A stretch of DNA of 6,601 bases from Methanobacteriota archaeon (GCA_005879045.1 VBLV01000032.1:1-6601); one strand, 5' to 3'. Counted from the first letter of the stretch, positions 1 to 6,034 are shown. Made by a program: numbers and translations. Notes: a model not told the origin generated them from the sequence alone.

Positions 1-238
1 TCCCCTTGGAAGACAGGATCTCGGTCACGCTGCGACCGGTCGCGAGGTGCACGTTCGGAACGCCGTAGGCGTCCCGCAGCCGTACGCCGATGGAGGCCGT
101 CGACAGGCCCTCCTGATGCAAGCGGACGATCGTCTCCTCGATCTCCGCCTTCTCCATCGCAACCCACTCCGGATTCGTCTTCAGGTACGGTCGGGTCGAT
201 CCGCTCTTTCCCTTGCGGTGCGCATGGATGCGAGCCAT
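1..238 (-). CDS. rpsO: Ribosomal protein S15 (uS15), archaeal type; 5' part, 3' end outside window
   Basis: Small-subunit ribosomal protein S15 binds 16S rRNA in the platform/central domain during 30S assembly. The ATG at 238 opens a frame reading MARIHAHRKGKSGS, then a basic N-terminal extension containing RPYLKTNPEW, and a helical part ending GVPNVHLATGRSVTEILSSKG at the window edge. The basic MAR-H-RKGKSGS start, the PEW motif and the YG(V/I)P segment are typical of archaeal and eukaryotic S15 and are absent from the shorter bacterial form. About 79 codons are present, roughly half the usual archaeal length of about 150 residues. The reading frame is intact. It lies 72 bases downstream of fibrillarin on the same strand with its own TATA box in the gap, so it is probably transcribed independently, with possible read-through from upstream. 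Confidence 0.95.
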   Translation of the reverse strand, partial: MARIHAHRKGKSGSTRPYLKTNPEWVAMEKAEIEETIVRLHQEGLSTASIGVRLRDAYGVPNVHLATGRSVTEILSSKG

Positions 239-241
239 CGG

Positions 242-247
242 TTCCTC
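242..247 (-). promoter_or_regulatory. Shine-Dalgarno sequence of rpsO
   Basis: GAGGAA lies 3 to 4 bases upstream of the rpsO ATG at 238. The spacing is short, but the purine run is the only one in an otherwise C-rich leader and supports ATG 238 as the start. Confidence 0.5.
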
Positions 248-273
248 GGGAGGGGCTGCGCATACCGCGAAAT

Positions 274-283
274 CGTATTTAAG
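274..283 (-). promoter_or_regulatory. TATA box for rpsO
   Basis: On the minus strand the gap between fibrillarin and rpsO contains CTTAAATACG, a good match to the archaeal box A (TTTAWATA). Its centre near 279 predicts transcription starting at about 252-257, giving a leader of roughly 15-19 bases that contains the GAGGAA Shine-Dalgarno sequence. The AT-rich patch stands out against the surrounding high-GC sequence. The position is inferred from known archaeal promoter geometry; there is no direct transcript evidence. Confidence 0.65.
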
Positions 284-310
284 ATTGAGCCTGTGACCCT
301 GCAGATGGCG

Positions 311-985
311 CTATGGTTTTTGGACCACGAAGGCGGCGTGGTCCGCTTGGAACGGCTCGAGGTTGCGGAAGTCGATCACCTCGACGCCGGACTTGGCCAG
401 CGTGCGTTTCGTCGACTCGAAGATCTTCGCGGGCGACGCGGAGACGTCGGCCGATCGCGCCTTCATCATCAGGAAGCCTGTGCCGCCGGATCGCACGAGC
501 TCGAAGTTCCGGAGGAATATCGCTTCCTGGTCCCGTTGGGCGACGTCTTGGTACACGACGTCCACGGAGCCGATCCGACCTGCGTACGATTCCGGCTTCG
601 TGGCGTCGCCGAGAATCGGCACCAGATTCGTCCTCTTCTCAGCAAGACCGAGAAGATCCCGGAAGGACCGCGGCGAGATTTCGACCGCGGTGACCGTGCC
701 GTCCGCGCAGATGTCCGAGACATGGCTCGCGGTCGTCCCGCTTCCCGCGCCCAGGTAGAGGACGGACGAGCGAAGGCGGAACGGCCATACGCGACCCCCT
801 CGCTTCAGATACGCCGCGAGCTTGCTCCGGTTCGCGTCCCACCGACGGAACTCTCCGTCGCTCCCTCGGACGAGACCCTCGCCGTACACGACGGCACCGG
901 GGACGAGATTCCGGGTGAGGAGCCACGGCCCGTCGACATAGACGCCTTCCCATTGCGTCGATCGCACCGGCATCGGTTCCGCCAC
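311..985 (-). CDS. flpA: Fibrillarin-like rRNA/tRNA 2'-O-methyltransferase
   Basis: SAM-dependent methyltransferase, the catalytic subunit of archaeal C/D box sRNPs, which methylates ribose 2'-OH in rRNA and tRNA with Nop5 and L7Ae. In the 224-residue frame the N-terminal part contains the family segment RRWDANRSKLAAYL (about 48-60). Motif I follows as VLYLGAGSGTT (75-85), then TAVEISP with the ribose-binding Glu (about 102), LGDATKPE (126-132) and DVVYQDVAQ (142-150). The end has MMKARS (173-178) and DHAAFV (215-220). The conserved Lys-Asp-Lys-His set of fibrillarins can be matched to K55, D147, K175 and H216, so the enzyme looks active. Length is normal for archaeal fibrillarin. The start is GTG 985 or ATG 973, four codons in; neither has a clear Shine-Dalgarno sequence. 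It follows the SAP-TPR gene by 36 bases with no convincing promoter between, so co-transcription is likely. No nop5 gene is adjacent, which is unusual. Confidence 0.95.
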   Translation of the reverse strand: MAEPMPVRSTQWEGVYVDGPWLLTRNLVPGAVVYGEGLVRGSDGEFRRWDANRSKLAAYLKRGGRVWPFRLRSSVLYLGAGSGTTASHVSDICADGTVTAVEISPRSFRDLLGLAEKRTNLVPILGDATKPESYAGRIGSVDVVYQDVAQRDQEAIFLRNFELVRSGGTGFLMMKARSADVSASPAKIFESTKRTLAKSGVEVIDFRNLEPFQADHAAFVVQKP

Positions 986-1021
986 GGCGCAAACGGTATT
1001 GATGGTTTCCGAACCGCGGAC

Positions 1022-1972
1022 CTATGGCTTCGGTTTCTTCCGTGCGGCAGGCTTCTTGGCTCGAGGACGCGGGGCCGGATTCGGGGCGACCTTTGCGAGG
1101 TTGAGTCGGATGCGTGCTGAGTCGACCCCTTTCGCGGCCCGCGCGAGGTTCGCGGCCGCTAATTCGGGTTGCCCCAGTTGGAGTTGGGCGACGGCGAGAT
1201 TGTTGAGAGCCTCTACGCGATCCGGGTCGGCCTCGATCGCCTTCTGGAAAATGTCGACCGCTTCGCGCGTTCGGCCAAGCACGAGGAGCGCGACACCGTG
1301 ATTGATCGCCCCCTCGATCTCCGGCGCATCGGCCAGCTTCGGCAATCCGAACGCCTCGAGCGCCACCTCCGGGCGTCCGGCCTTGAGGAACGAGGTACCC
1401 GCCGACGAGCGCAAGAACGGAGCTTCGGGATGAGCGTCGGCCGCCGCCAAGAGGACGCGCGCCGCCTCCTCCTTGAAGCCCGACCGGGCGAGGAAATCCG
1501 CTTTCATCCCGAGCGCTCGGAGGTTCCCGGGGCGGTCCGCGAGGTACGACTCGCACGCGGCGATGGCACGGTCGTAATCGCCTCCCGCTCCCAAGGCCTC
1601 TGCCCGATGCAAAAGTGCCGATCGGTCGCCCATTTGGGCCGCGCGGTCGAACGACTTGGCCGCTTCGCTCAGGAATCCGCCGGCGACTTGCGCCTGCCCC
1701 AGGCCGACCCACGGGGCGGGGGCGTCAAGTCGAATCGTGGACTCCCACAGATCCTCGGAGAGATTCGGATAGCCGAGTCGGGTGAGCAACGCGGCCATGT
1801 GGTCCCGCCCGGCCCTCCACGACTCTGGGCGGATACGTCGACGCACATGGTCGAGGACGCGCATGCGCACGACCCCGCTTCGGCCCTTCGGGTTCAGCCC
1901 GAGGGACTCACACATCCGTTGGAGCGTCGGCCAGTCCGCGTGCTCGACTTCTGCGGCGGACGGAACGCTCAC
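1022..1972 (-). CDS. SAP-like/TPR protein with basic C-terminal tail
   Basis: Unnamed 316-residue protein. The N-terminus (about 14-46, WPTLQRMCESLGLNPKGRSGVV onward in two parts) fits the helix-loop-helix pattern of SAP domains, which commonly bind DNA or RNA. Residues about 85-290 are TPR-like helical repeats, clearest at GYDRAI-type positions around 131-150 and in 220-285 (for example EALNNLAVAQLQLGQPELAAANL). The last 20 residues are Pro/Lys/Arg-rich (PRPRAKKPAARKKPKP), suggesting contact with nucleic acid. There is no signal peptide or membrane segment, so it is cytoplasmic. The start is GTG 1972: it overlaps the upstream stop as GTGA and has GAGGTGA just before it; longer versions starting as far as 2050 would extend into the upstream gene. 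Third gene of a coupled TPR cassette, followed by fibrillarin. The biochemical role is unknown; TPRs usually mediate protein-protein contacts. The SAP call is by eye and moderately sure. Confidence 0.85.
   Translation of the reverse strand: MSVPSAAEVEHADWPTLQRMCESLGLNPKGRSGVVRMRVLDHVRRRIRPESWRAGRDHMAALLTRLGYPNLSEDLWESTIRLDAPAPWVGLGQAQVAGGFLSEAAKSFDRAAQMGDRSALLHRAEALGAGGDYDRAIAACESYLADRPGNLRALGMKADFLARSGFKEEAARVLLAAADAHPEAPFLRSSAGTSFLKAGRPEVALEAFGLPKLADAPEIEGAINHGVALLVLGRTREAVDIFQKAIEADPDRVEALNNLAVAQLQLGQPELAAANLARAAKGVDSARIRLNLAKVAPNPAPRPRAKKPAARKKPKP
1969..1972 (-). other. GTGA stop/start overlap (translational coupling)
   Basis: The TGA stop of the 304-residue TPR gene (1971-1969) shares bases with the GTG start of the SAP-TPR gene (1972-1970). 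This four-base overlap is characteristic of coupled translation in operons and fixes the downstream start. Confidence 0.8.
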
Positions 1973-2883
1973 GGCGTCACCTCGCGGCAGCGCGGGCGAA
2001 TCTCGCATTCCTCGCAACCGGGATCGCCCGCGAGGTGCGTGCCAAAGCACTCATAGGCACCGCGGTAGAAGTCCGACTTCCGGCGCAGCGCCGTCGCACG
2101 CCGGAGCGCGGCCTTCGCCTCCTTCAGTGTCGGATCGAGGGCGAGGGCCCGTTCGAACGATCGCATCGCCAACGTCGACTCGAGCAAACCCAGATGGGCG
2201 AGGCCCTTCGCGTACCACAAGCCGGGGGCCTCCCGGATCCGCAGCGCGCGGTCCGCCCAGAGCACGGCCTCCCCGTGGTACGCCTTCGTTTCGTAGAGGT
2301 AAACCCGGTTCGCCATCGCGTCGACGCAATCCGGATCGAGGTGGAGGGCCTCCTCGAAGCACCCCGCCGCCTCGGCCTCCTGACCGAGACGGAGCAAGGC
2401 CGCGCCCTTGTTGTTCCACGCCGCGCCGTGCTCCGGTCGCAGCGCCAGGACTTCCTCGTAGCAGCGGATCGCTCCGGAATAGTCTTTCAACTCATGGAGG
2501 ACCGCGCCTTTGTCGATCCATGCCTCGATCGACAGCGGGTCGAAAGCCAATAGCCGATCGTAGGCCTCCGCTTCCTCCTTCAATCGACCGAGTTCGTGTA
2601 ACGCGGACGCTAGCCCCATCCAGCCTTCCTTGGAGTCGCCGCTGCACTTTAGCGACTGCATGAACGCGTCGAGGGCAGCTTCCCGATCCCCCGCCTTCTG
2701 AAGGACGTGACCTTTGAGGATCCAAGCCGCATCGTATTCCGGTTTGAGCTTCAGGGCGACGCCGAGCTGGCCGAGCGCGCCATCCGTATCTCCCCGCTCG
2801 AACGCGCGCCTCGCGGCGTGCATCGCCGACTCGAGCCGATCGACGCTCGGGAGAAAACGCTCCGTCGCGTCCGGCGCCAGCAT
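1969..2883 (-). CDS. TPR protein with C-terminal four-cysteine tail
   Basis: Unnamed 304-residue protein made almost wholly of about seven TPRs. Approximate spans are 16-49, 50-83, 84-117, 118-151, 152-185, 186-217 and 218-253, with typical patterns such as AAWNNKGAALLRLGQEAEAAGCFEEALHL (in part) and AWIDKGAVLHELKDYSGAI. After a basic stretch (RRATALRRKS, about 261-270) the tail CFGTHLAGDPGCEECEIRPRC holds Cys 279, 290, 293 and 299 (C-x10-C-x2-C-x5-C), probably binding zinc or an Fe-S cluster. There is no export signal. The start is ATG 2883, which overlaps the stop of the preceding gene as TAATG and has GGAGGCGA upstream; an in-frame extension to 2931 would overlap the previous gene by 49 bases and is unlikely. 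Middle gene of the coupled TPR cassette. Its repeats likely scaffold partner proteins, possibly the neighbouring TPR products. The function is otherwise unknown. Confidence 0.88.
   Translation of the reverse strand: MLAPDATERFLPSVDRLESAMHAARRAFERGDTDGALGQLGVALKLKPEYDAAWILKGHVLQKAGDREAALDAFMQSLKCSGDSKEGWMGLASALHELGRLKEEAEAYDRLLAFDPLSIEAWIDKGAVLHELKDYSGAIRCYEEVLALRPEHGAAWNNKGAALLRLGQEAEAAGCFEEALHLDPDCVDAMANRVYLYETKAYHGEAVLWADRALRIREAPGLWYAKGLAHLGLLESTLAMRSFERALALDPTLKEAKAALRRATALRRKSDFYRGAYECFGTHLAGDPGCEECEIRPRCREVTP
1975..2049 (-). other. Cysteine-tail motif (C-x10-C-x2-C-x5-C) coding segment
   Basis: The 3' end of the middle TPR gene encodes CFG, a GDPGCEEC core and a final RPRC. Short tails of the form CFG...DP.C..C.....C are, to my knowledge, recurrent at the ends of unrelated prokaryotic proteins and look like a small metal-binding knuckle. 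The metal is not determined from sequence. Confidence 0.5.
1977..1983 (-). promoter_or_regulatory. Shine-Dalgarno sequence of the SAP-TPR gene
   Basis: GAGGTGA, a full match to the core complement of the 16S rRNA 3' end, sits four bases upstream of GTG 1972 inside the end of the preceding coding region. It decides the start codon in favour of GTG 1972 over the upstream in-frame starts. Confidence 0.75.
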
Positions 2884-2885
2884 TA
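2881..2885 (-). other. TAATG stop/start overlap (translational coupling)
   Basis: The TAA stop (2885-2883) of the 821-residue gene and the ATG (2883-2881) of the 304-residue gene share one base. Together with the Shine-Dalgarno sequence just upstream this indicates coupled translation in one transcript. Confidence 0.8.
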
Positions 2886-5348
2886 CCCGTTCGCCTCCGA
2901 CTCCATGTGCCGGGCACAGGTCTCGCGCCATTTCCGGGCCAGCTCGTGGTTCGGCTTCAGGGAAAGGGCCTGATCGTACGCTTCGAGGGCGTCGCGGAAC
3001 CGCTCGAGCTGTTGCAAGGCGACGCCCTTCCCCGTCCAGGCGTCCGCGTTACGGGGCTCCCGCTCGATCGCCTGCTCGTACCGGAGGAGACCCATCTGCG
3101 GATCTCCGCCCTCCATCGCCAGCTCCGCGAGTTGCAGGAGGACGTGGGTGTCCTCTTTCTCCGGCTCGATCGACTCGACGAACGACTGGAAATCGGCCGG
3201 GACGGATGGCACCGGTGAATCGATCTCCTCCTCGATCGCCTCGAACGCCTTCGCGAGGGACGGGAGATCGGTGATGGGCTTCAATGGCTCGGAGGCCTGT
3301 GGCACGGGCCCGGTCATTTGCGCAATCGCTTCGCGGGCCGCGCGCACCGCGAGATGGTCGGCCCCGAGGCGCGTCGCGTTCGCGAGGGCCGAATCCGCTT
3401 CCCCGCGTCGGCCCAGAGCCGCATCGGCTCGAGCCGCTCCGGCCCATGCCTCAATGCGCTGGGGTTCAAAGGAGGCCACCTTCTCGAAGCACTCGAGTGC
3501 CTCCGTAGGGCGATCGTGACTCAGGAGGATCTCGCCCTTCACGAGCCATGGTTCCGGGTAATTCCATCGAAGGGCGATCGCGCGGTTGTAGTACTGAATC
3601 GCCGCGCCCCAACGGCCTTTGCGCTCGAGGAGCTCGCCTTTTCGAAAGAGGATGGGCGCGTTCTGCGGGTCCTTCCCGAGTGCGCGCGTGAACTGCGCCT
3701 CGGCGGCGTCCGCATCCCCGAGGTCGATGAACGTGTCCCCGAGCCCGAGGATGGCGCGCGGGTCGTCCGGAGCGACTTCGAGGATTGCATGAAACAGCAG
3801 GACGGCTTCTTTCGGATGACCGTCTCTCCGCAGCTGTTCCGCCTTCTGCACGACGTCTCGTGACTTCGACGGGTCGAGGCGGAGCGCCTCGCGCAGGGCG
3901 TCGATCGCGACGGAGAGCCGGCCAAGCCCGAAGAGGAGGTTCGCGCGCTCGTATGACGCCTGCCGGTTCCCCCGATCGACATCGAGGATTCGCGTGTAGG
4001 CCTGGAGCGCCTCCTCGGGACGGTCGAGGAGGACGAGGAGCTCGGCTCGGTCGAACCAGACGCTCGTCTCCTCGGGTCTCGACCGGAGCAGGCGATCGTA
4101 ACACTCCAAGGCGGCGGCGTAGTCGCCTTCTTCGACGAACGCCTGGGCTTCTTCCCGGAGTCGGCTGGAACGACGTTCCTCTTCGAGCTCACCGGGCGCA
4201 AGCTCCAGCCGAATCGCGCGGGCCAGCGCATCGGTCACCCCTTTGCACTGAGTCAGCGCCTTCTCGTCCGCGGCGGTCAACGAGACGATGTCGGGGAACG
4301 CGGTCGCAATGACGTCGGCCTGGGATGCGGACATGCCCGGGATCGCTCCGAGGAACCGCAAGACCTCGCGCCGAGCCGAGTCCTTCTCCAATTCGGCGAG
4401 TCGCTCGGTCGCCGCCCGCGCATGGGCCTCGACTTGTTCTTCTTTCGATGCGATGGCTCGCTCGCGCGCGAAGAGCAGCTCCTCCTTCGAGAGGAGATCC
4501 TGCGTGCGGGATCGGACGAACGCTTCGGCGTCCGCGCGCTCCGTCTCCAAGGCGCGTCGGGTCTCTTCGAGCTCCGCCCGCTGCGATGGGTCGACGAAAG
4601 CGTCCTCCGGTCCCGGTCCGGGCTCTGGTTCAGGTTCTGGCACGGGACCGGGAGCGGGTTCGGGTTGGGGAAGCGGAAGGGGAGGCTCCGGACGGGGCAC
4701 CGGGTTCGGCGGGACCGGCTGAGCTTCTGGCAGGGTCATGTCCTCGTGGAGTTCGAGGTCCTCCAACTCCTCGAGGGCGGGTTCGGACGGGACTTCGGGG
4801 GCGGCCGGTTCCATTGTGACCTCGAGCAGCGACGGTTCAATCGGAGGCAACGCTTCCGGCGGTTCGCGGGGCGCAACTTCGGGCTTCGACTCGACTGTCC
4901 TCGGTGGCATGATCGCCTTTGCGCGAAGCCCGTACTGGGGAGGCATCCAGTCGCGTGACTGCAGATAGCGGCACAGGGCCGCGAGAGCGGTCCGTTCCTC
5001 AATCTTCGATGGGCTCGAACGACGGGCGTCGCGCAGGAACGTGTGAAGGACCTCCGCATCGCCCACGCTCACGATCGCCGGCTCGTCCGAATCGAAGCGA
5101 AGCAGGCGCACGAGCCGAACCGCCTCGGTCGAAGCCGGTTCGCGTGCAGGCCGATGCCACTCGATCTCCGACAGGTCCGCCCCCACGATGGCGACCTCGT
5201 TCGCGGCCGTGAGATCCAAGAGCGACGGCCCGGGCAGGAGCCCGGGATCCAACCACATCGGGCGATCGGCCACGAGGAAATCGAGACAGGGCCCGCACAG
5301 AAAATCGCGACTCACGGCGCCGCATCGAGCGCAGCGCGAGGGGAGCAC
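2883..5348 (-). CDS. Large multidomain protein: zinc ribbon, coiled coil, helix-hairpin-helix, TPR array
   Basis: Unnamed 821-residue cytoplasmic protein. Residues 1-25 form a zinc ribbon with Cys 6, 9, 18 and 21 (CARC and CGPC knuckles). Residues 30-145 are a compact region of no recognised family. Residues 150-250 are an acidic, proline-rich linker, densest at 211-248 (alternating Pro-Glu and Pro-Gly). Residues 255-328 are a charged coiled coil. Residues 328-384 look like tandem helix-hairpin-helix motifs (FLGAIPGMSASQADVIATAF and CKGVTDALARAI), as in RadA- or polymerase-type HhH domains, which bind nucleic acid. About eight TPRs fill 396-664 and two more lie at 733-800 after a linker. The start is GTG 5348, about 26 bases from a TATA-box centre, so the mRNA is probably leaderless. 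First gene of the TPR cassette. It could be a scaffold linking nucleic acid to TPR partners; no enzymatic motif is visible. The domain calls are by eye; the zinc ribbon and TPRs are the surest. Confidence 0.9.
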   Translation of the reverse strand: MLPSRCARCGAVSRDFLCGPCLDFLVADRPMWLDPGLLPGPSLLDLTAANEVAIVGADLSEIEWHRPAREPASTEAVRLVRLLRFDSDEPAIVSVGDAEVLHTFLRDARRSSPSKIEERTALAALCRYLQSRDWMPPQYGLRAKAIMPPRTVESKPEVAPREPPEALPPIEPSLLEVTMEPAAPEVPSEPALEELEDLELHEDMTLPEAQPVPPNPVPRPEPPLPLPQPEPAPGPVPEPEPEPGPGPEDAFVDPSQRAELEETRRALETERADAEAFVRSRTQDLLSKEELLFARERAIASKEEQVEAHARAATERLAELEKDSARREVLRFLGAIPGMSASQADVIATAFPDIVSLTAADEKALTQCKGVTDALARAIRLELAPGELEEERRSSRLREEAQAFVEEGDYAAALECYDRLLRSRPEETSVWFDRAELLVLLDRPEEALQAYTRILDVDRGNRQASYERANLLFGLGRLSVAIDALREALRLDPSKSRDVVQKAEQLRRDGHPKEAVLLFHAILEVAPDDPRAILGLGDTFIDLGDADAAEAQFTRALGKDPQNAPILFRKGELLERKGRWGAAIQYYNRAIALRWNYPEPWLVKGEILLSHDRPTEALECFEKVASFEPQRIEAWAGAARADAALGRRGEADSALANATRLGADHLAVRAAREAIAQMTGPVPQASEPLKPITDLPSLAKAFEAIEEEIDSPVPSVPADFQSFVESIEPEKEDTHVLLQLAELAMEGGDPQMGLLRYEQAIEREPRNADAWTGKGVALQQLERFRDALEAYDQALSLKPNHELARKWRETCARHMESEANG
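2891..2898 (-). promoter_or_regulatory. Shine-Dalgarno sequence of the middle TPR gene
   Basis: GGAGGCGA lies 7 bases before ATG 2883, within the last codons of the preceding gene. It supports ATG 2883 rather than the longer in-frame alternative that begins at 2931. Confidence 0.7.
4605..4718 (-). repeat. Low-complexity Pro/Glu/Gly-coding tract
   Basis: This stretch encodes residues 211-248 of the 821-residue protein, an alternating Pro-Glu then Pro-Gly run (for example PVPEPEPEPGPGPE). At the DNA level it is a degenerate purine/pyrimidine-biased repeat. It forms the extended linker between the N-terminal zinc-ribbon region and the coiled coil, and is prone to length variation. Confidence 0.7.
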
Positions 5349-5370
5349 GAGCGCAACAACGACCGAGGGT

Positions 5371-5380
5371 CATATAAAAG
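5371..5380 (-). promoter_or_regulatory. TATA box of the TPR cassette (leaderless transcript)
   Basis: On the minus strand the divergent gap reads CTTTTATATG, close to the archaeal box A consensus TTTATATA and the strongest AT patch in the region. Its centre (about 5374.5) lies 26-27 bases from GTG 5348, exactly where archaeal transcription normally begins, so the message probably starts at the initiation codon. Read on the plus strand the same bases give TATAAAAG, which could instead or also serve the GNAT gene with a leader of about 75 bases. The rest of 5349-5478 shows no other clear signal. Confidence 0.7.
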
Positions 5381-5478
5381 CTGGGCAATGAATGGCGATG
5401 ACCCGGATTTTGTCGCGACGCCGGCCTCGGAAATGGGCAGGGCCGACATCTTCATTCAGCGCGAGGCCGTGTCGCGAA

Positions 5479-5961
5479 ATGGGTCTTACCGTGGACGTCC
5501 ACATGCGGCGGGCTCAACGCGCGGACGACGACATGATGTGGCGAGCAACCCTGCAGACGGTATGGGACGATATCCCGGAAGACGAACGCGCGCGGTTGGA
5601 TCGCGGCAAGTGGGAAGCCCATTTCCGGAGGAAGATCGAACCGTACATGGCGGGGGACCGAACGGAGCGGTGGATCGCGGAGACCCCGGACCACGAGTTC
5701 CTCGGGTACCTGATCCTCGGCGAGAGCGGTTTCCTGACGCCGGAGGCGCAGGGCTTCATCTACGACGTCTGGGTCGCGCCGGATCGGCGAGGGAAGGGTG
5801 TGGGGAAATTCCTCGTCGAGTGGGCGGGCGACTGGGCCCGGCAGCGCGGGTATCGAAAGATCAAGCTCGAAGTGTCCGAGACAAACGCCCGGGCGCGCCA
5901 CGTCTACGAGAGCCTGGGATTCCGCGCGGAACGCCGCTACATGGGGAAGCCGTTAGACTGA
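5479..5961 (+). CDS. GNAT-family N-acetyltransferase
   Basis: Predicted cytoplasmic acetyl-CoA-dependent N-acetyltransferase of 160 residues; the substrate is not predictable. The N-terminus VHMRRAQRADDDMMWRATL has the usual GNAT beta1-alpha1 pattern. FLGYLILGES is beta-strand 3/4. FIYDVWVAPDRRGKGVGKFLVEWAGDWA is motif A with the RRGKGVG pyrophosphate-binding loop. KLEVSETNARARHVYESLGFRAERRYMGKPL is motif B with the N..A...Y...GF signature seen in RimI-like enzymes. Family length is normal and the frame is intact. The start is uncertain: the frame is open back to ATG 5392, but the extra 29 residues are Arg/Ser-rich, have weaker GC bias at third positions, and precede the natural start of the fold, so ATG 5479 is preferred; GTG 5488 or ATG 5506 are also possible. 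No strong Shine-Dalgarno sequence is seen. It is divergent from the TPR cassette and convergent with tnpB. Confidence 0.88.
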   Translation: MGLTVDVHMRRAQRADDDMMWRATLQTVWDDIPEDERARLDRGKWEAHFRRKIEPYMAGDRTERWIAETPDHEFLGYLILGESGFLTPEAQGFIYDVWVAPDRRGKGVGKFLVEWAGDWARQRGYRKIKLEVSETNARARHVYESLGFRAERRYMGKPLD

Positions 5962-5966
5962 GTCGC

Positions 5967-5979
5967 CCGAGATGCTCGG
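5967..5979 (+). other. Small hairpin just after the GNAT stop
   Basis: CCGAG-ATG-CTCGG can form a five-pair stem with a three-base loop, beginning six bases past the GNAT stop codon. No T-run follows, so calling it a terminator would be weak; it may be incidental in this GC-rich DNA. Confidence 0.25.
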
Positions 5980-6004
5980 AGTCGCGCAACTAACCACCGG
6001 TTCT

Positions 6005-6034
6005 GTAACGTTTGGGTTGGTACCCTAACATTAC
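6005..6034. repeat. Imperfect palindrome spanning the tnpB stop codon
   Basis: The left arm 6005-6017 (GTAACGTTTGGGT) pairs with the right arm 6022-6034 (ACCCTAACATTAC) over 13 positions with two mismatches, leaving a four-base loop. It is AT-richer than its surroundings. Subterminal imperfect palindromes are the sites recognised by IS200/IS605 TnpA, so this may be the right-end hairpin, an omega-RNA stem, or both. Confidence 0.6.

Noticed and set aside
986..1021. Possible separate promoter for fibrillarin
   Set aside because: The 36-base gap has only a weak AATACC-like patch, not a convincing box A, so co-transcription with the TPR genes is simpler.
47..1120. Long plus-strand open frame of 357 codons opposite fibrillarin and rpsO
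   Set aside because: Antisense to two well-recognised genes; Arg/Asp-rich translation with no known domain; a by-product of high GC and biased third positions.
639..1712. Long minus-strand open frame of 357 codons in another frame across the SAP-TPR and fibrillarin genes
   Set aside because: Overlaps two real genes in the wrong frame; Arg/Gly/Pro-rich low-complexity translation typical of GC-rich shadow frames.
1973..2050. N-terminal extension of the SAP-TPR protein to the codon at 2050
   Set aside because: Would overlap the Cys-tail coding end of the upstream gene by about 80 bases; GTG 1972 has a GAGGTGA sequence and a GTGA overlap.
1169..2056. Plus-strand open frame of 295 codons opposite the SAP-TPR gene
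   Set aside because: Antisense to a gene with clear TPRs and a Shine-Dalgarno-supported start; no recognisable motif.
4288..4722. Plus-strand frame with a Gly/Ser-rich tail resembling a glycine-rich protein
   Set aside because: It is the complement of the Pro/Glu linker of the 821-residue protein; the glycine repeat is just the reverse strand of proline and glutamate codons.
5392..5478. 29-residue N-terminal extension of the GNAT protein from ATG 5392
   Set aside because: Arg/Ser-rich, weak third-position GC bias, precedes the natural fold start, and the first ATG would lie before the predicted plus-strand transcript start.
5962..6030. Possible tRNA gene or CRISPR repeat in the gap between GNAT and tnpB
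   Set aside because: No cloverleaf, no GTTCRA-type T-loop, and no direct repeats with spacers; the pairing found fits an IS right end better.
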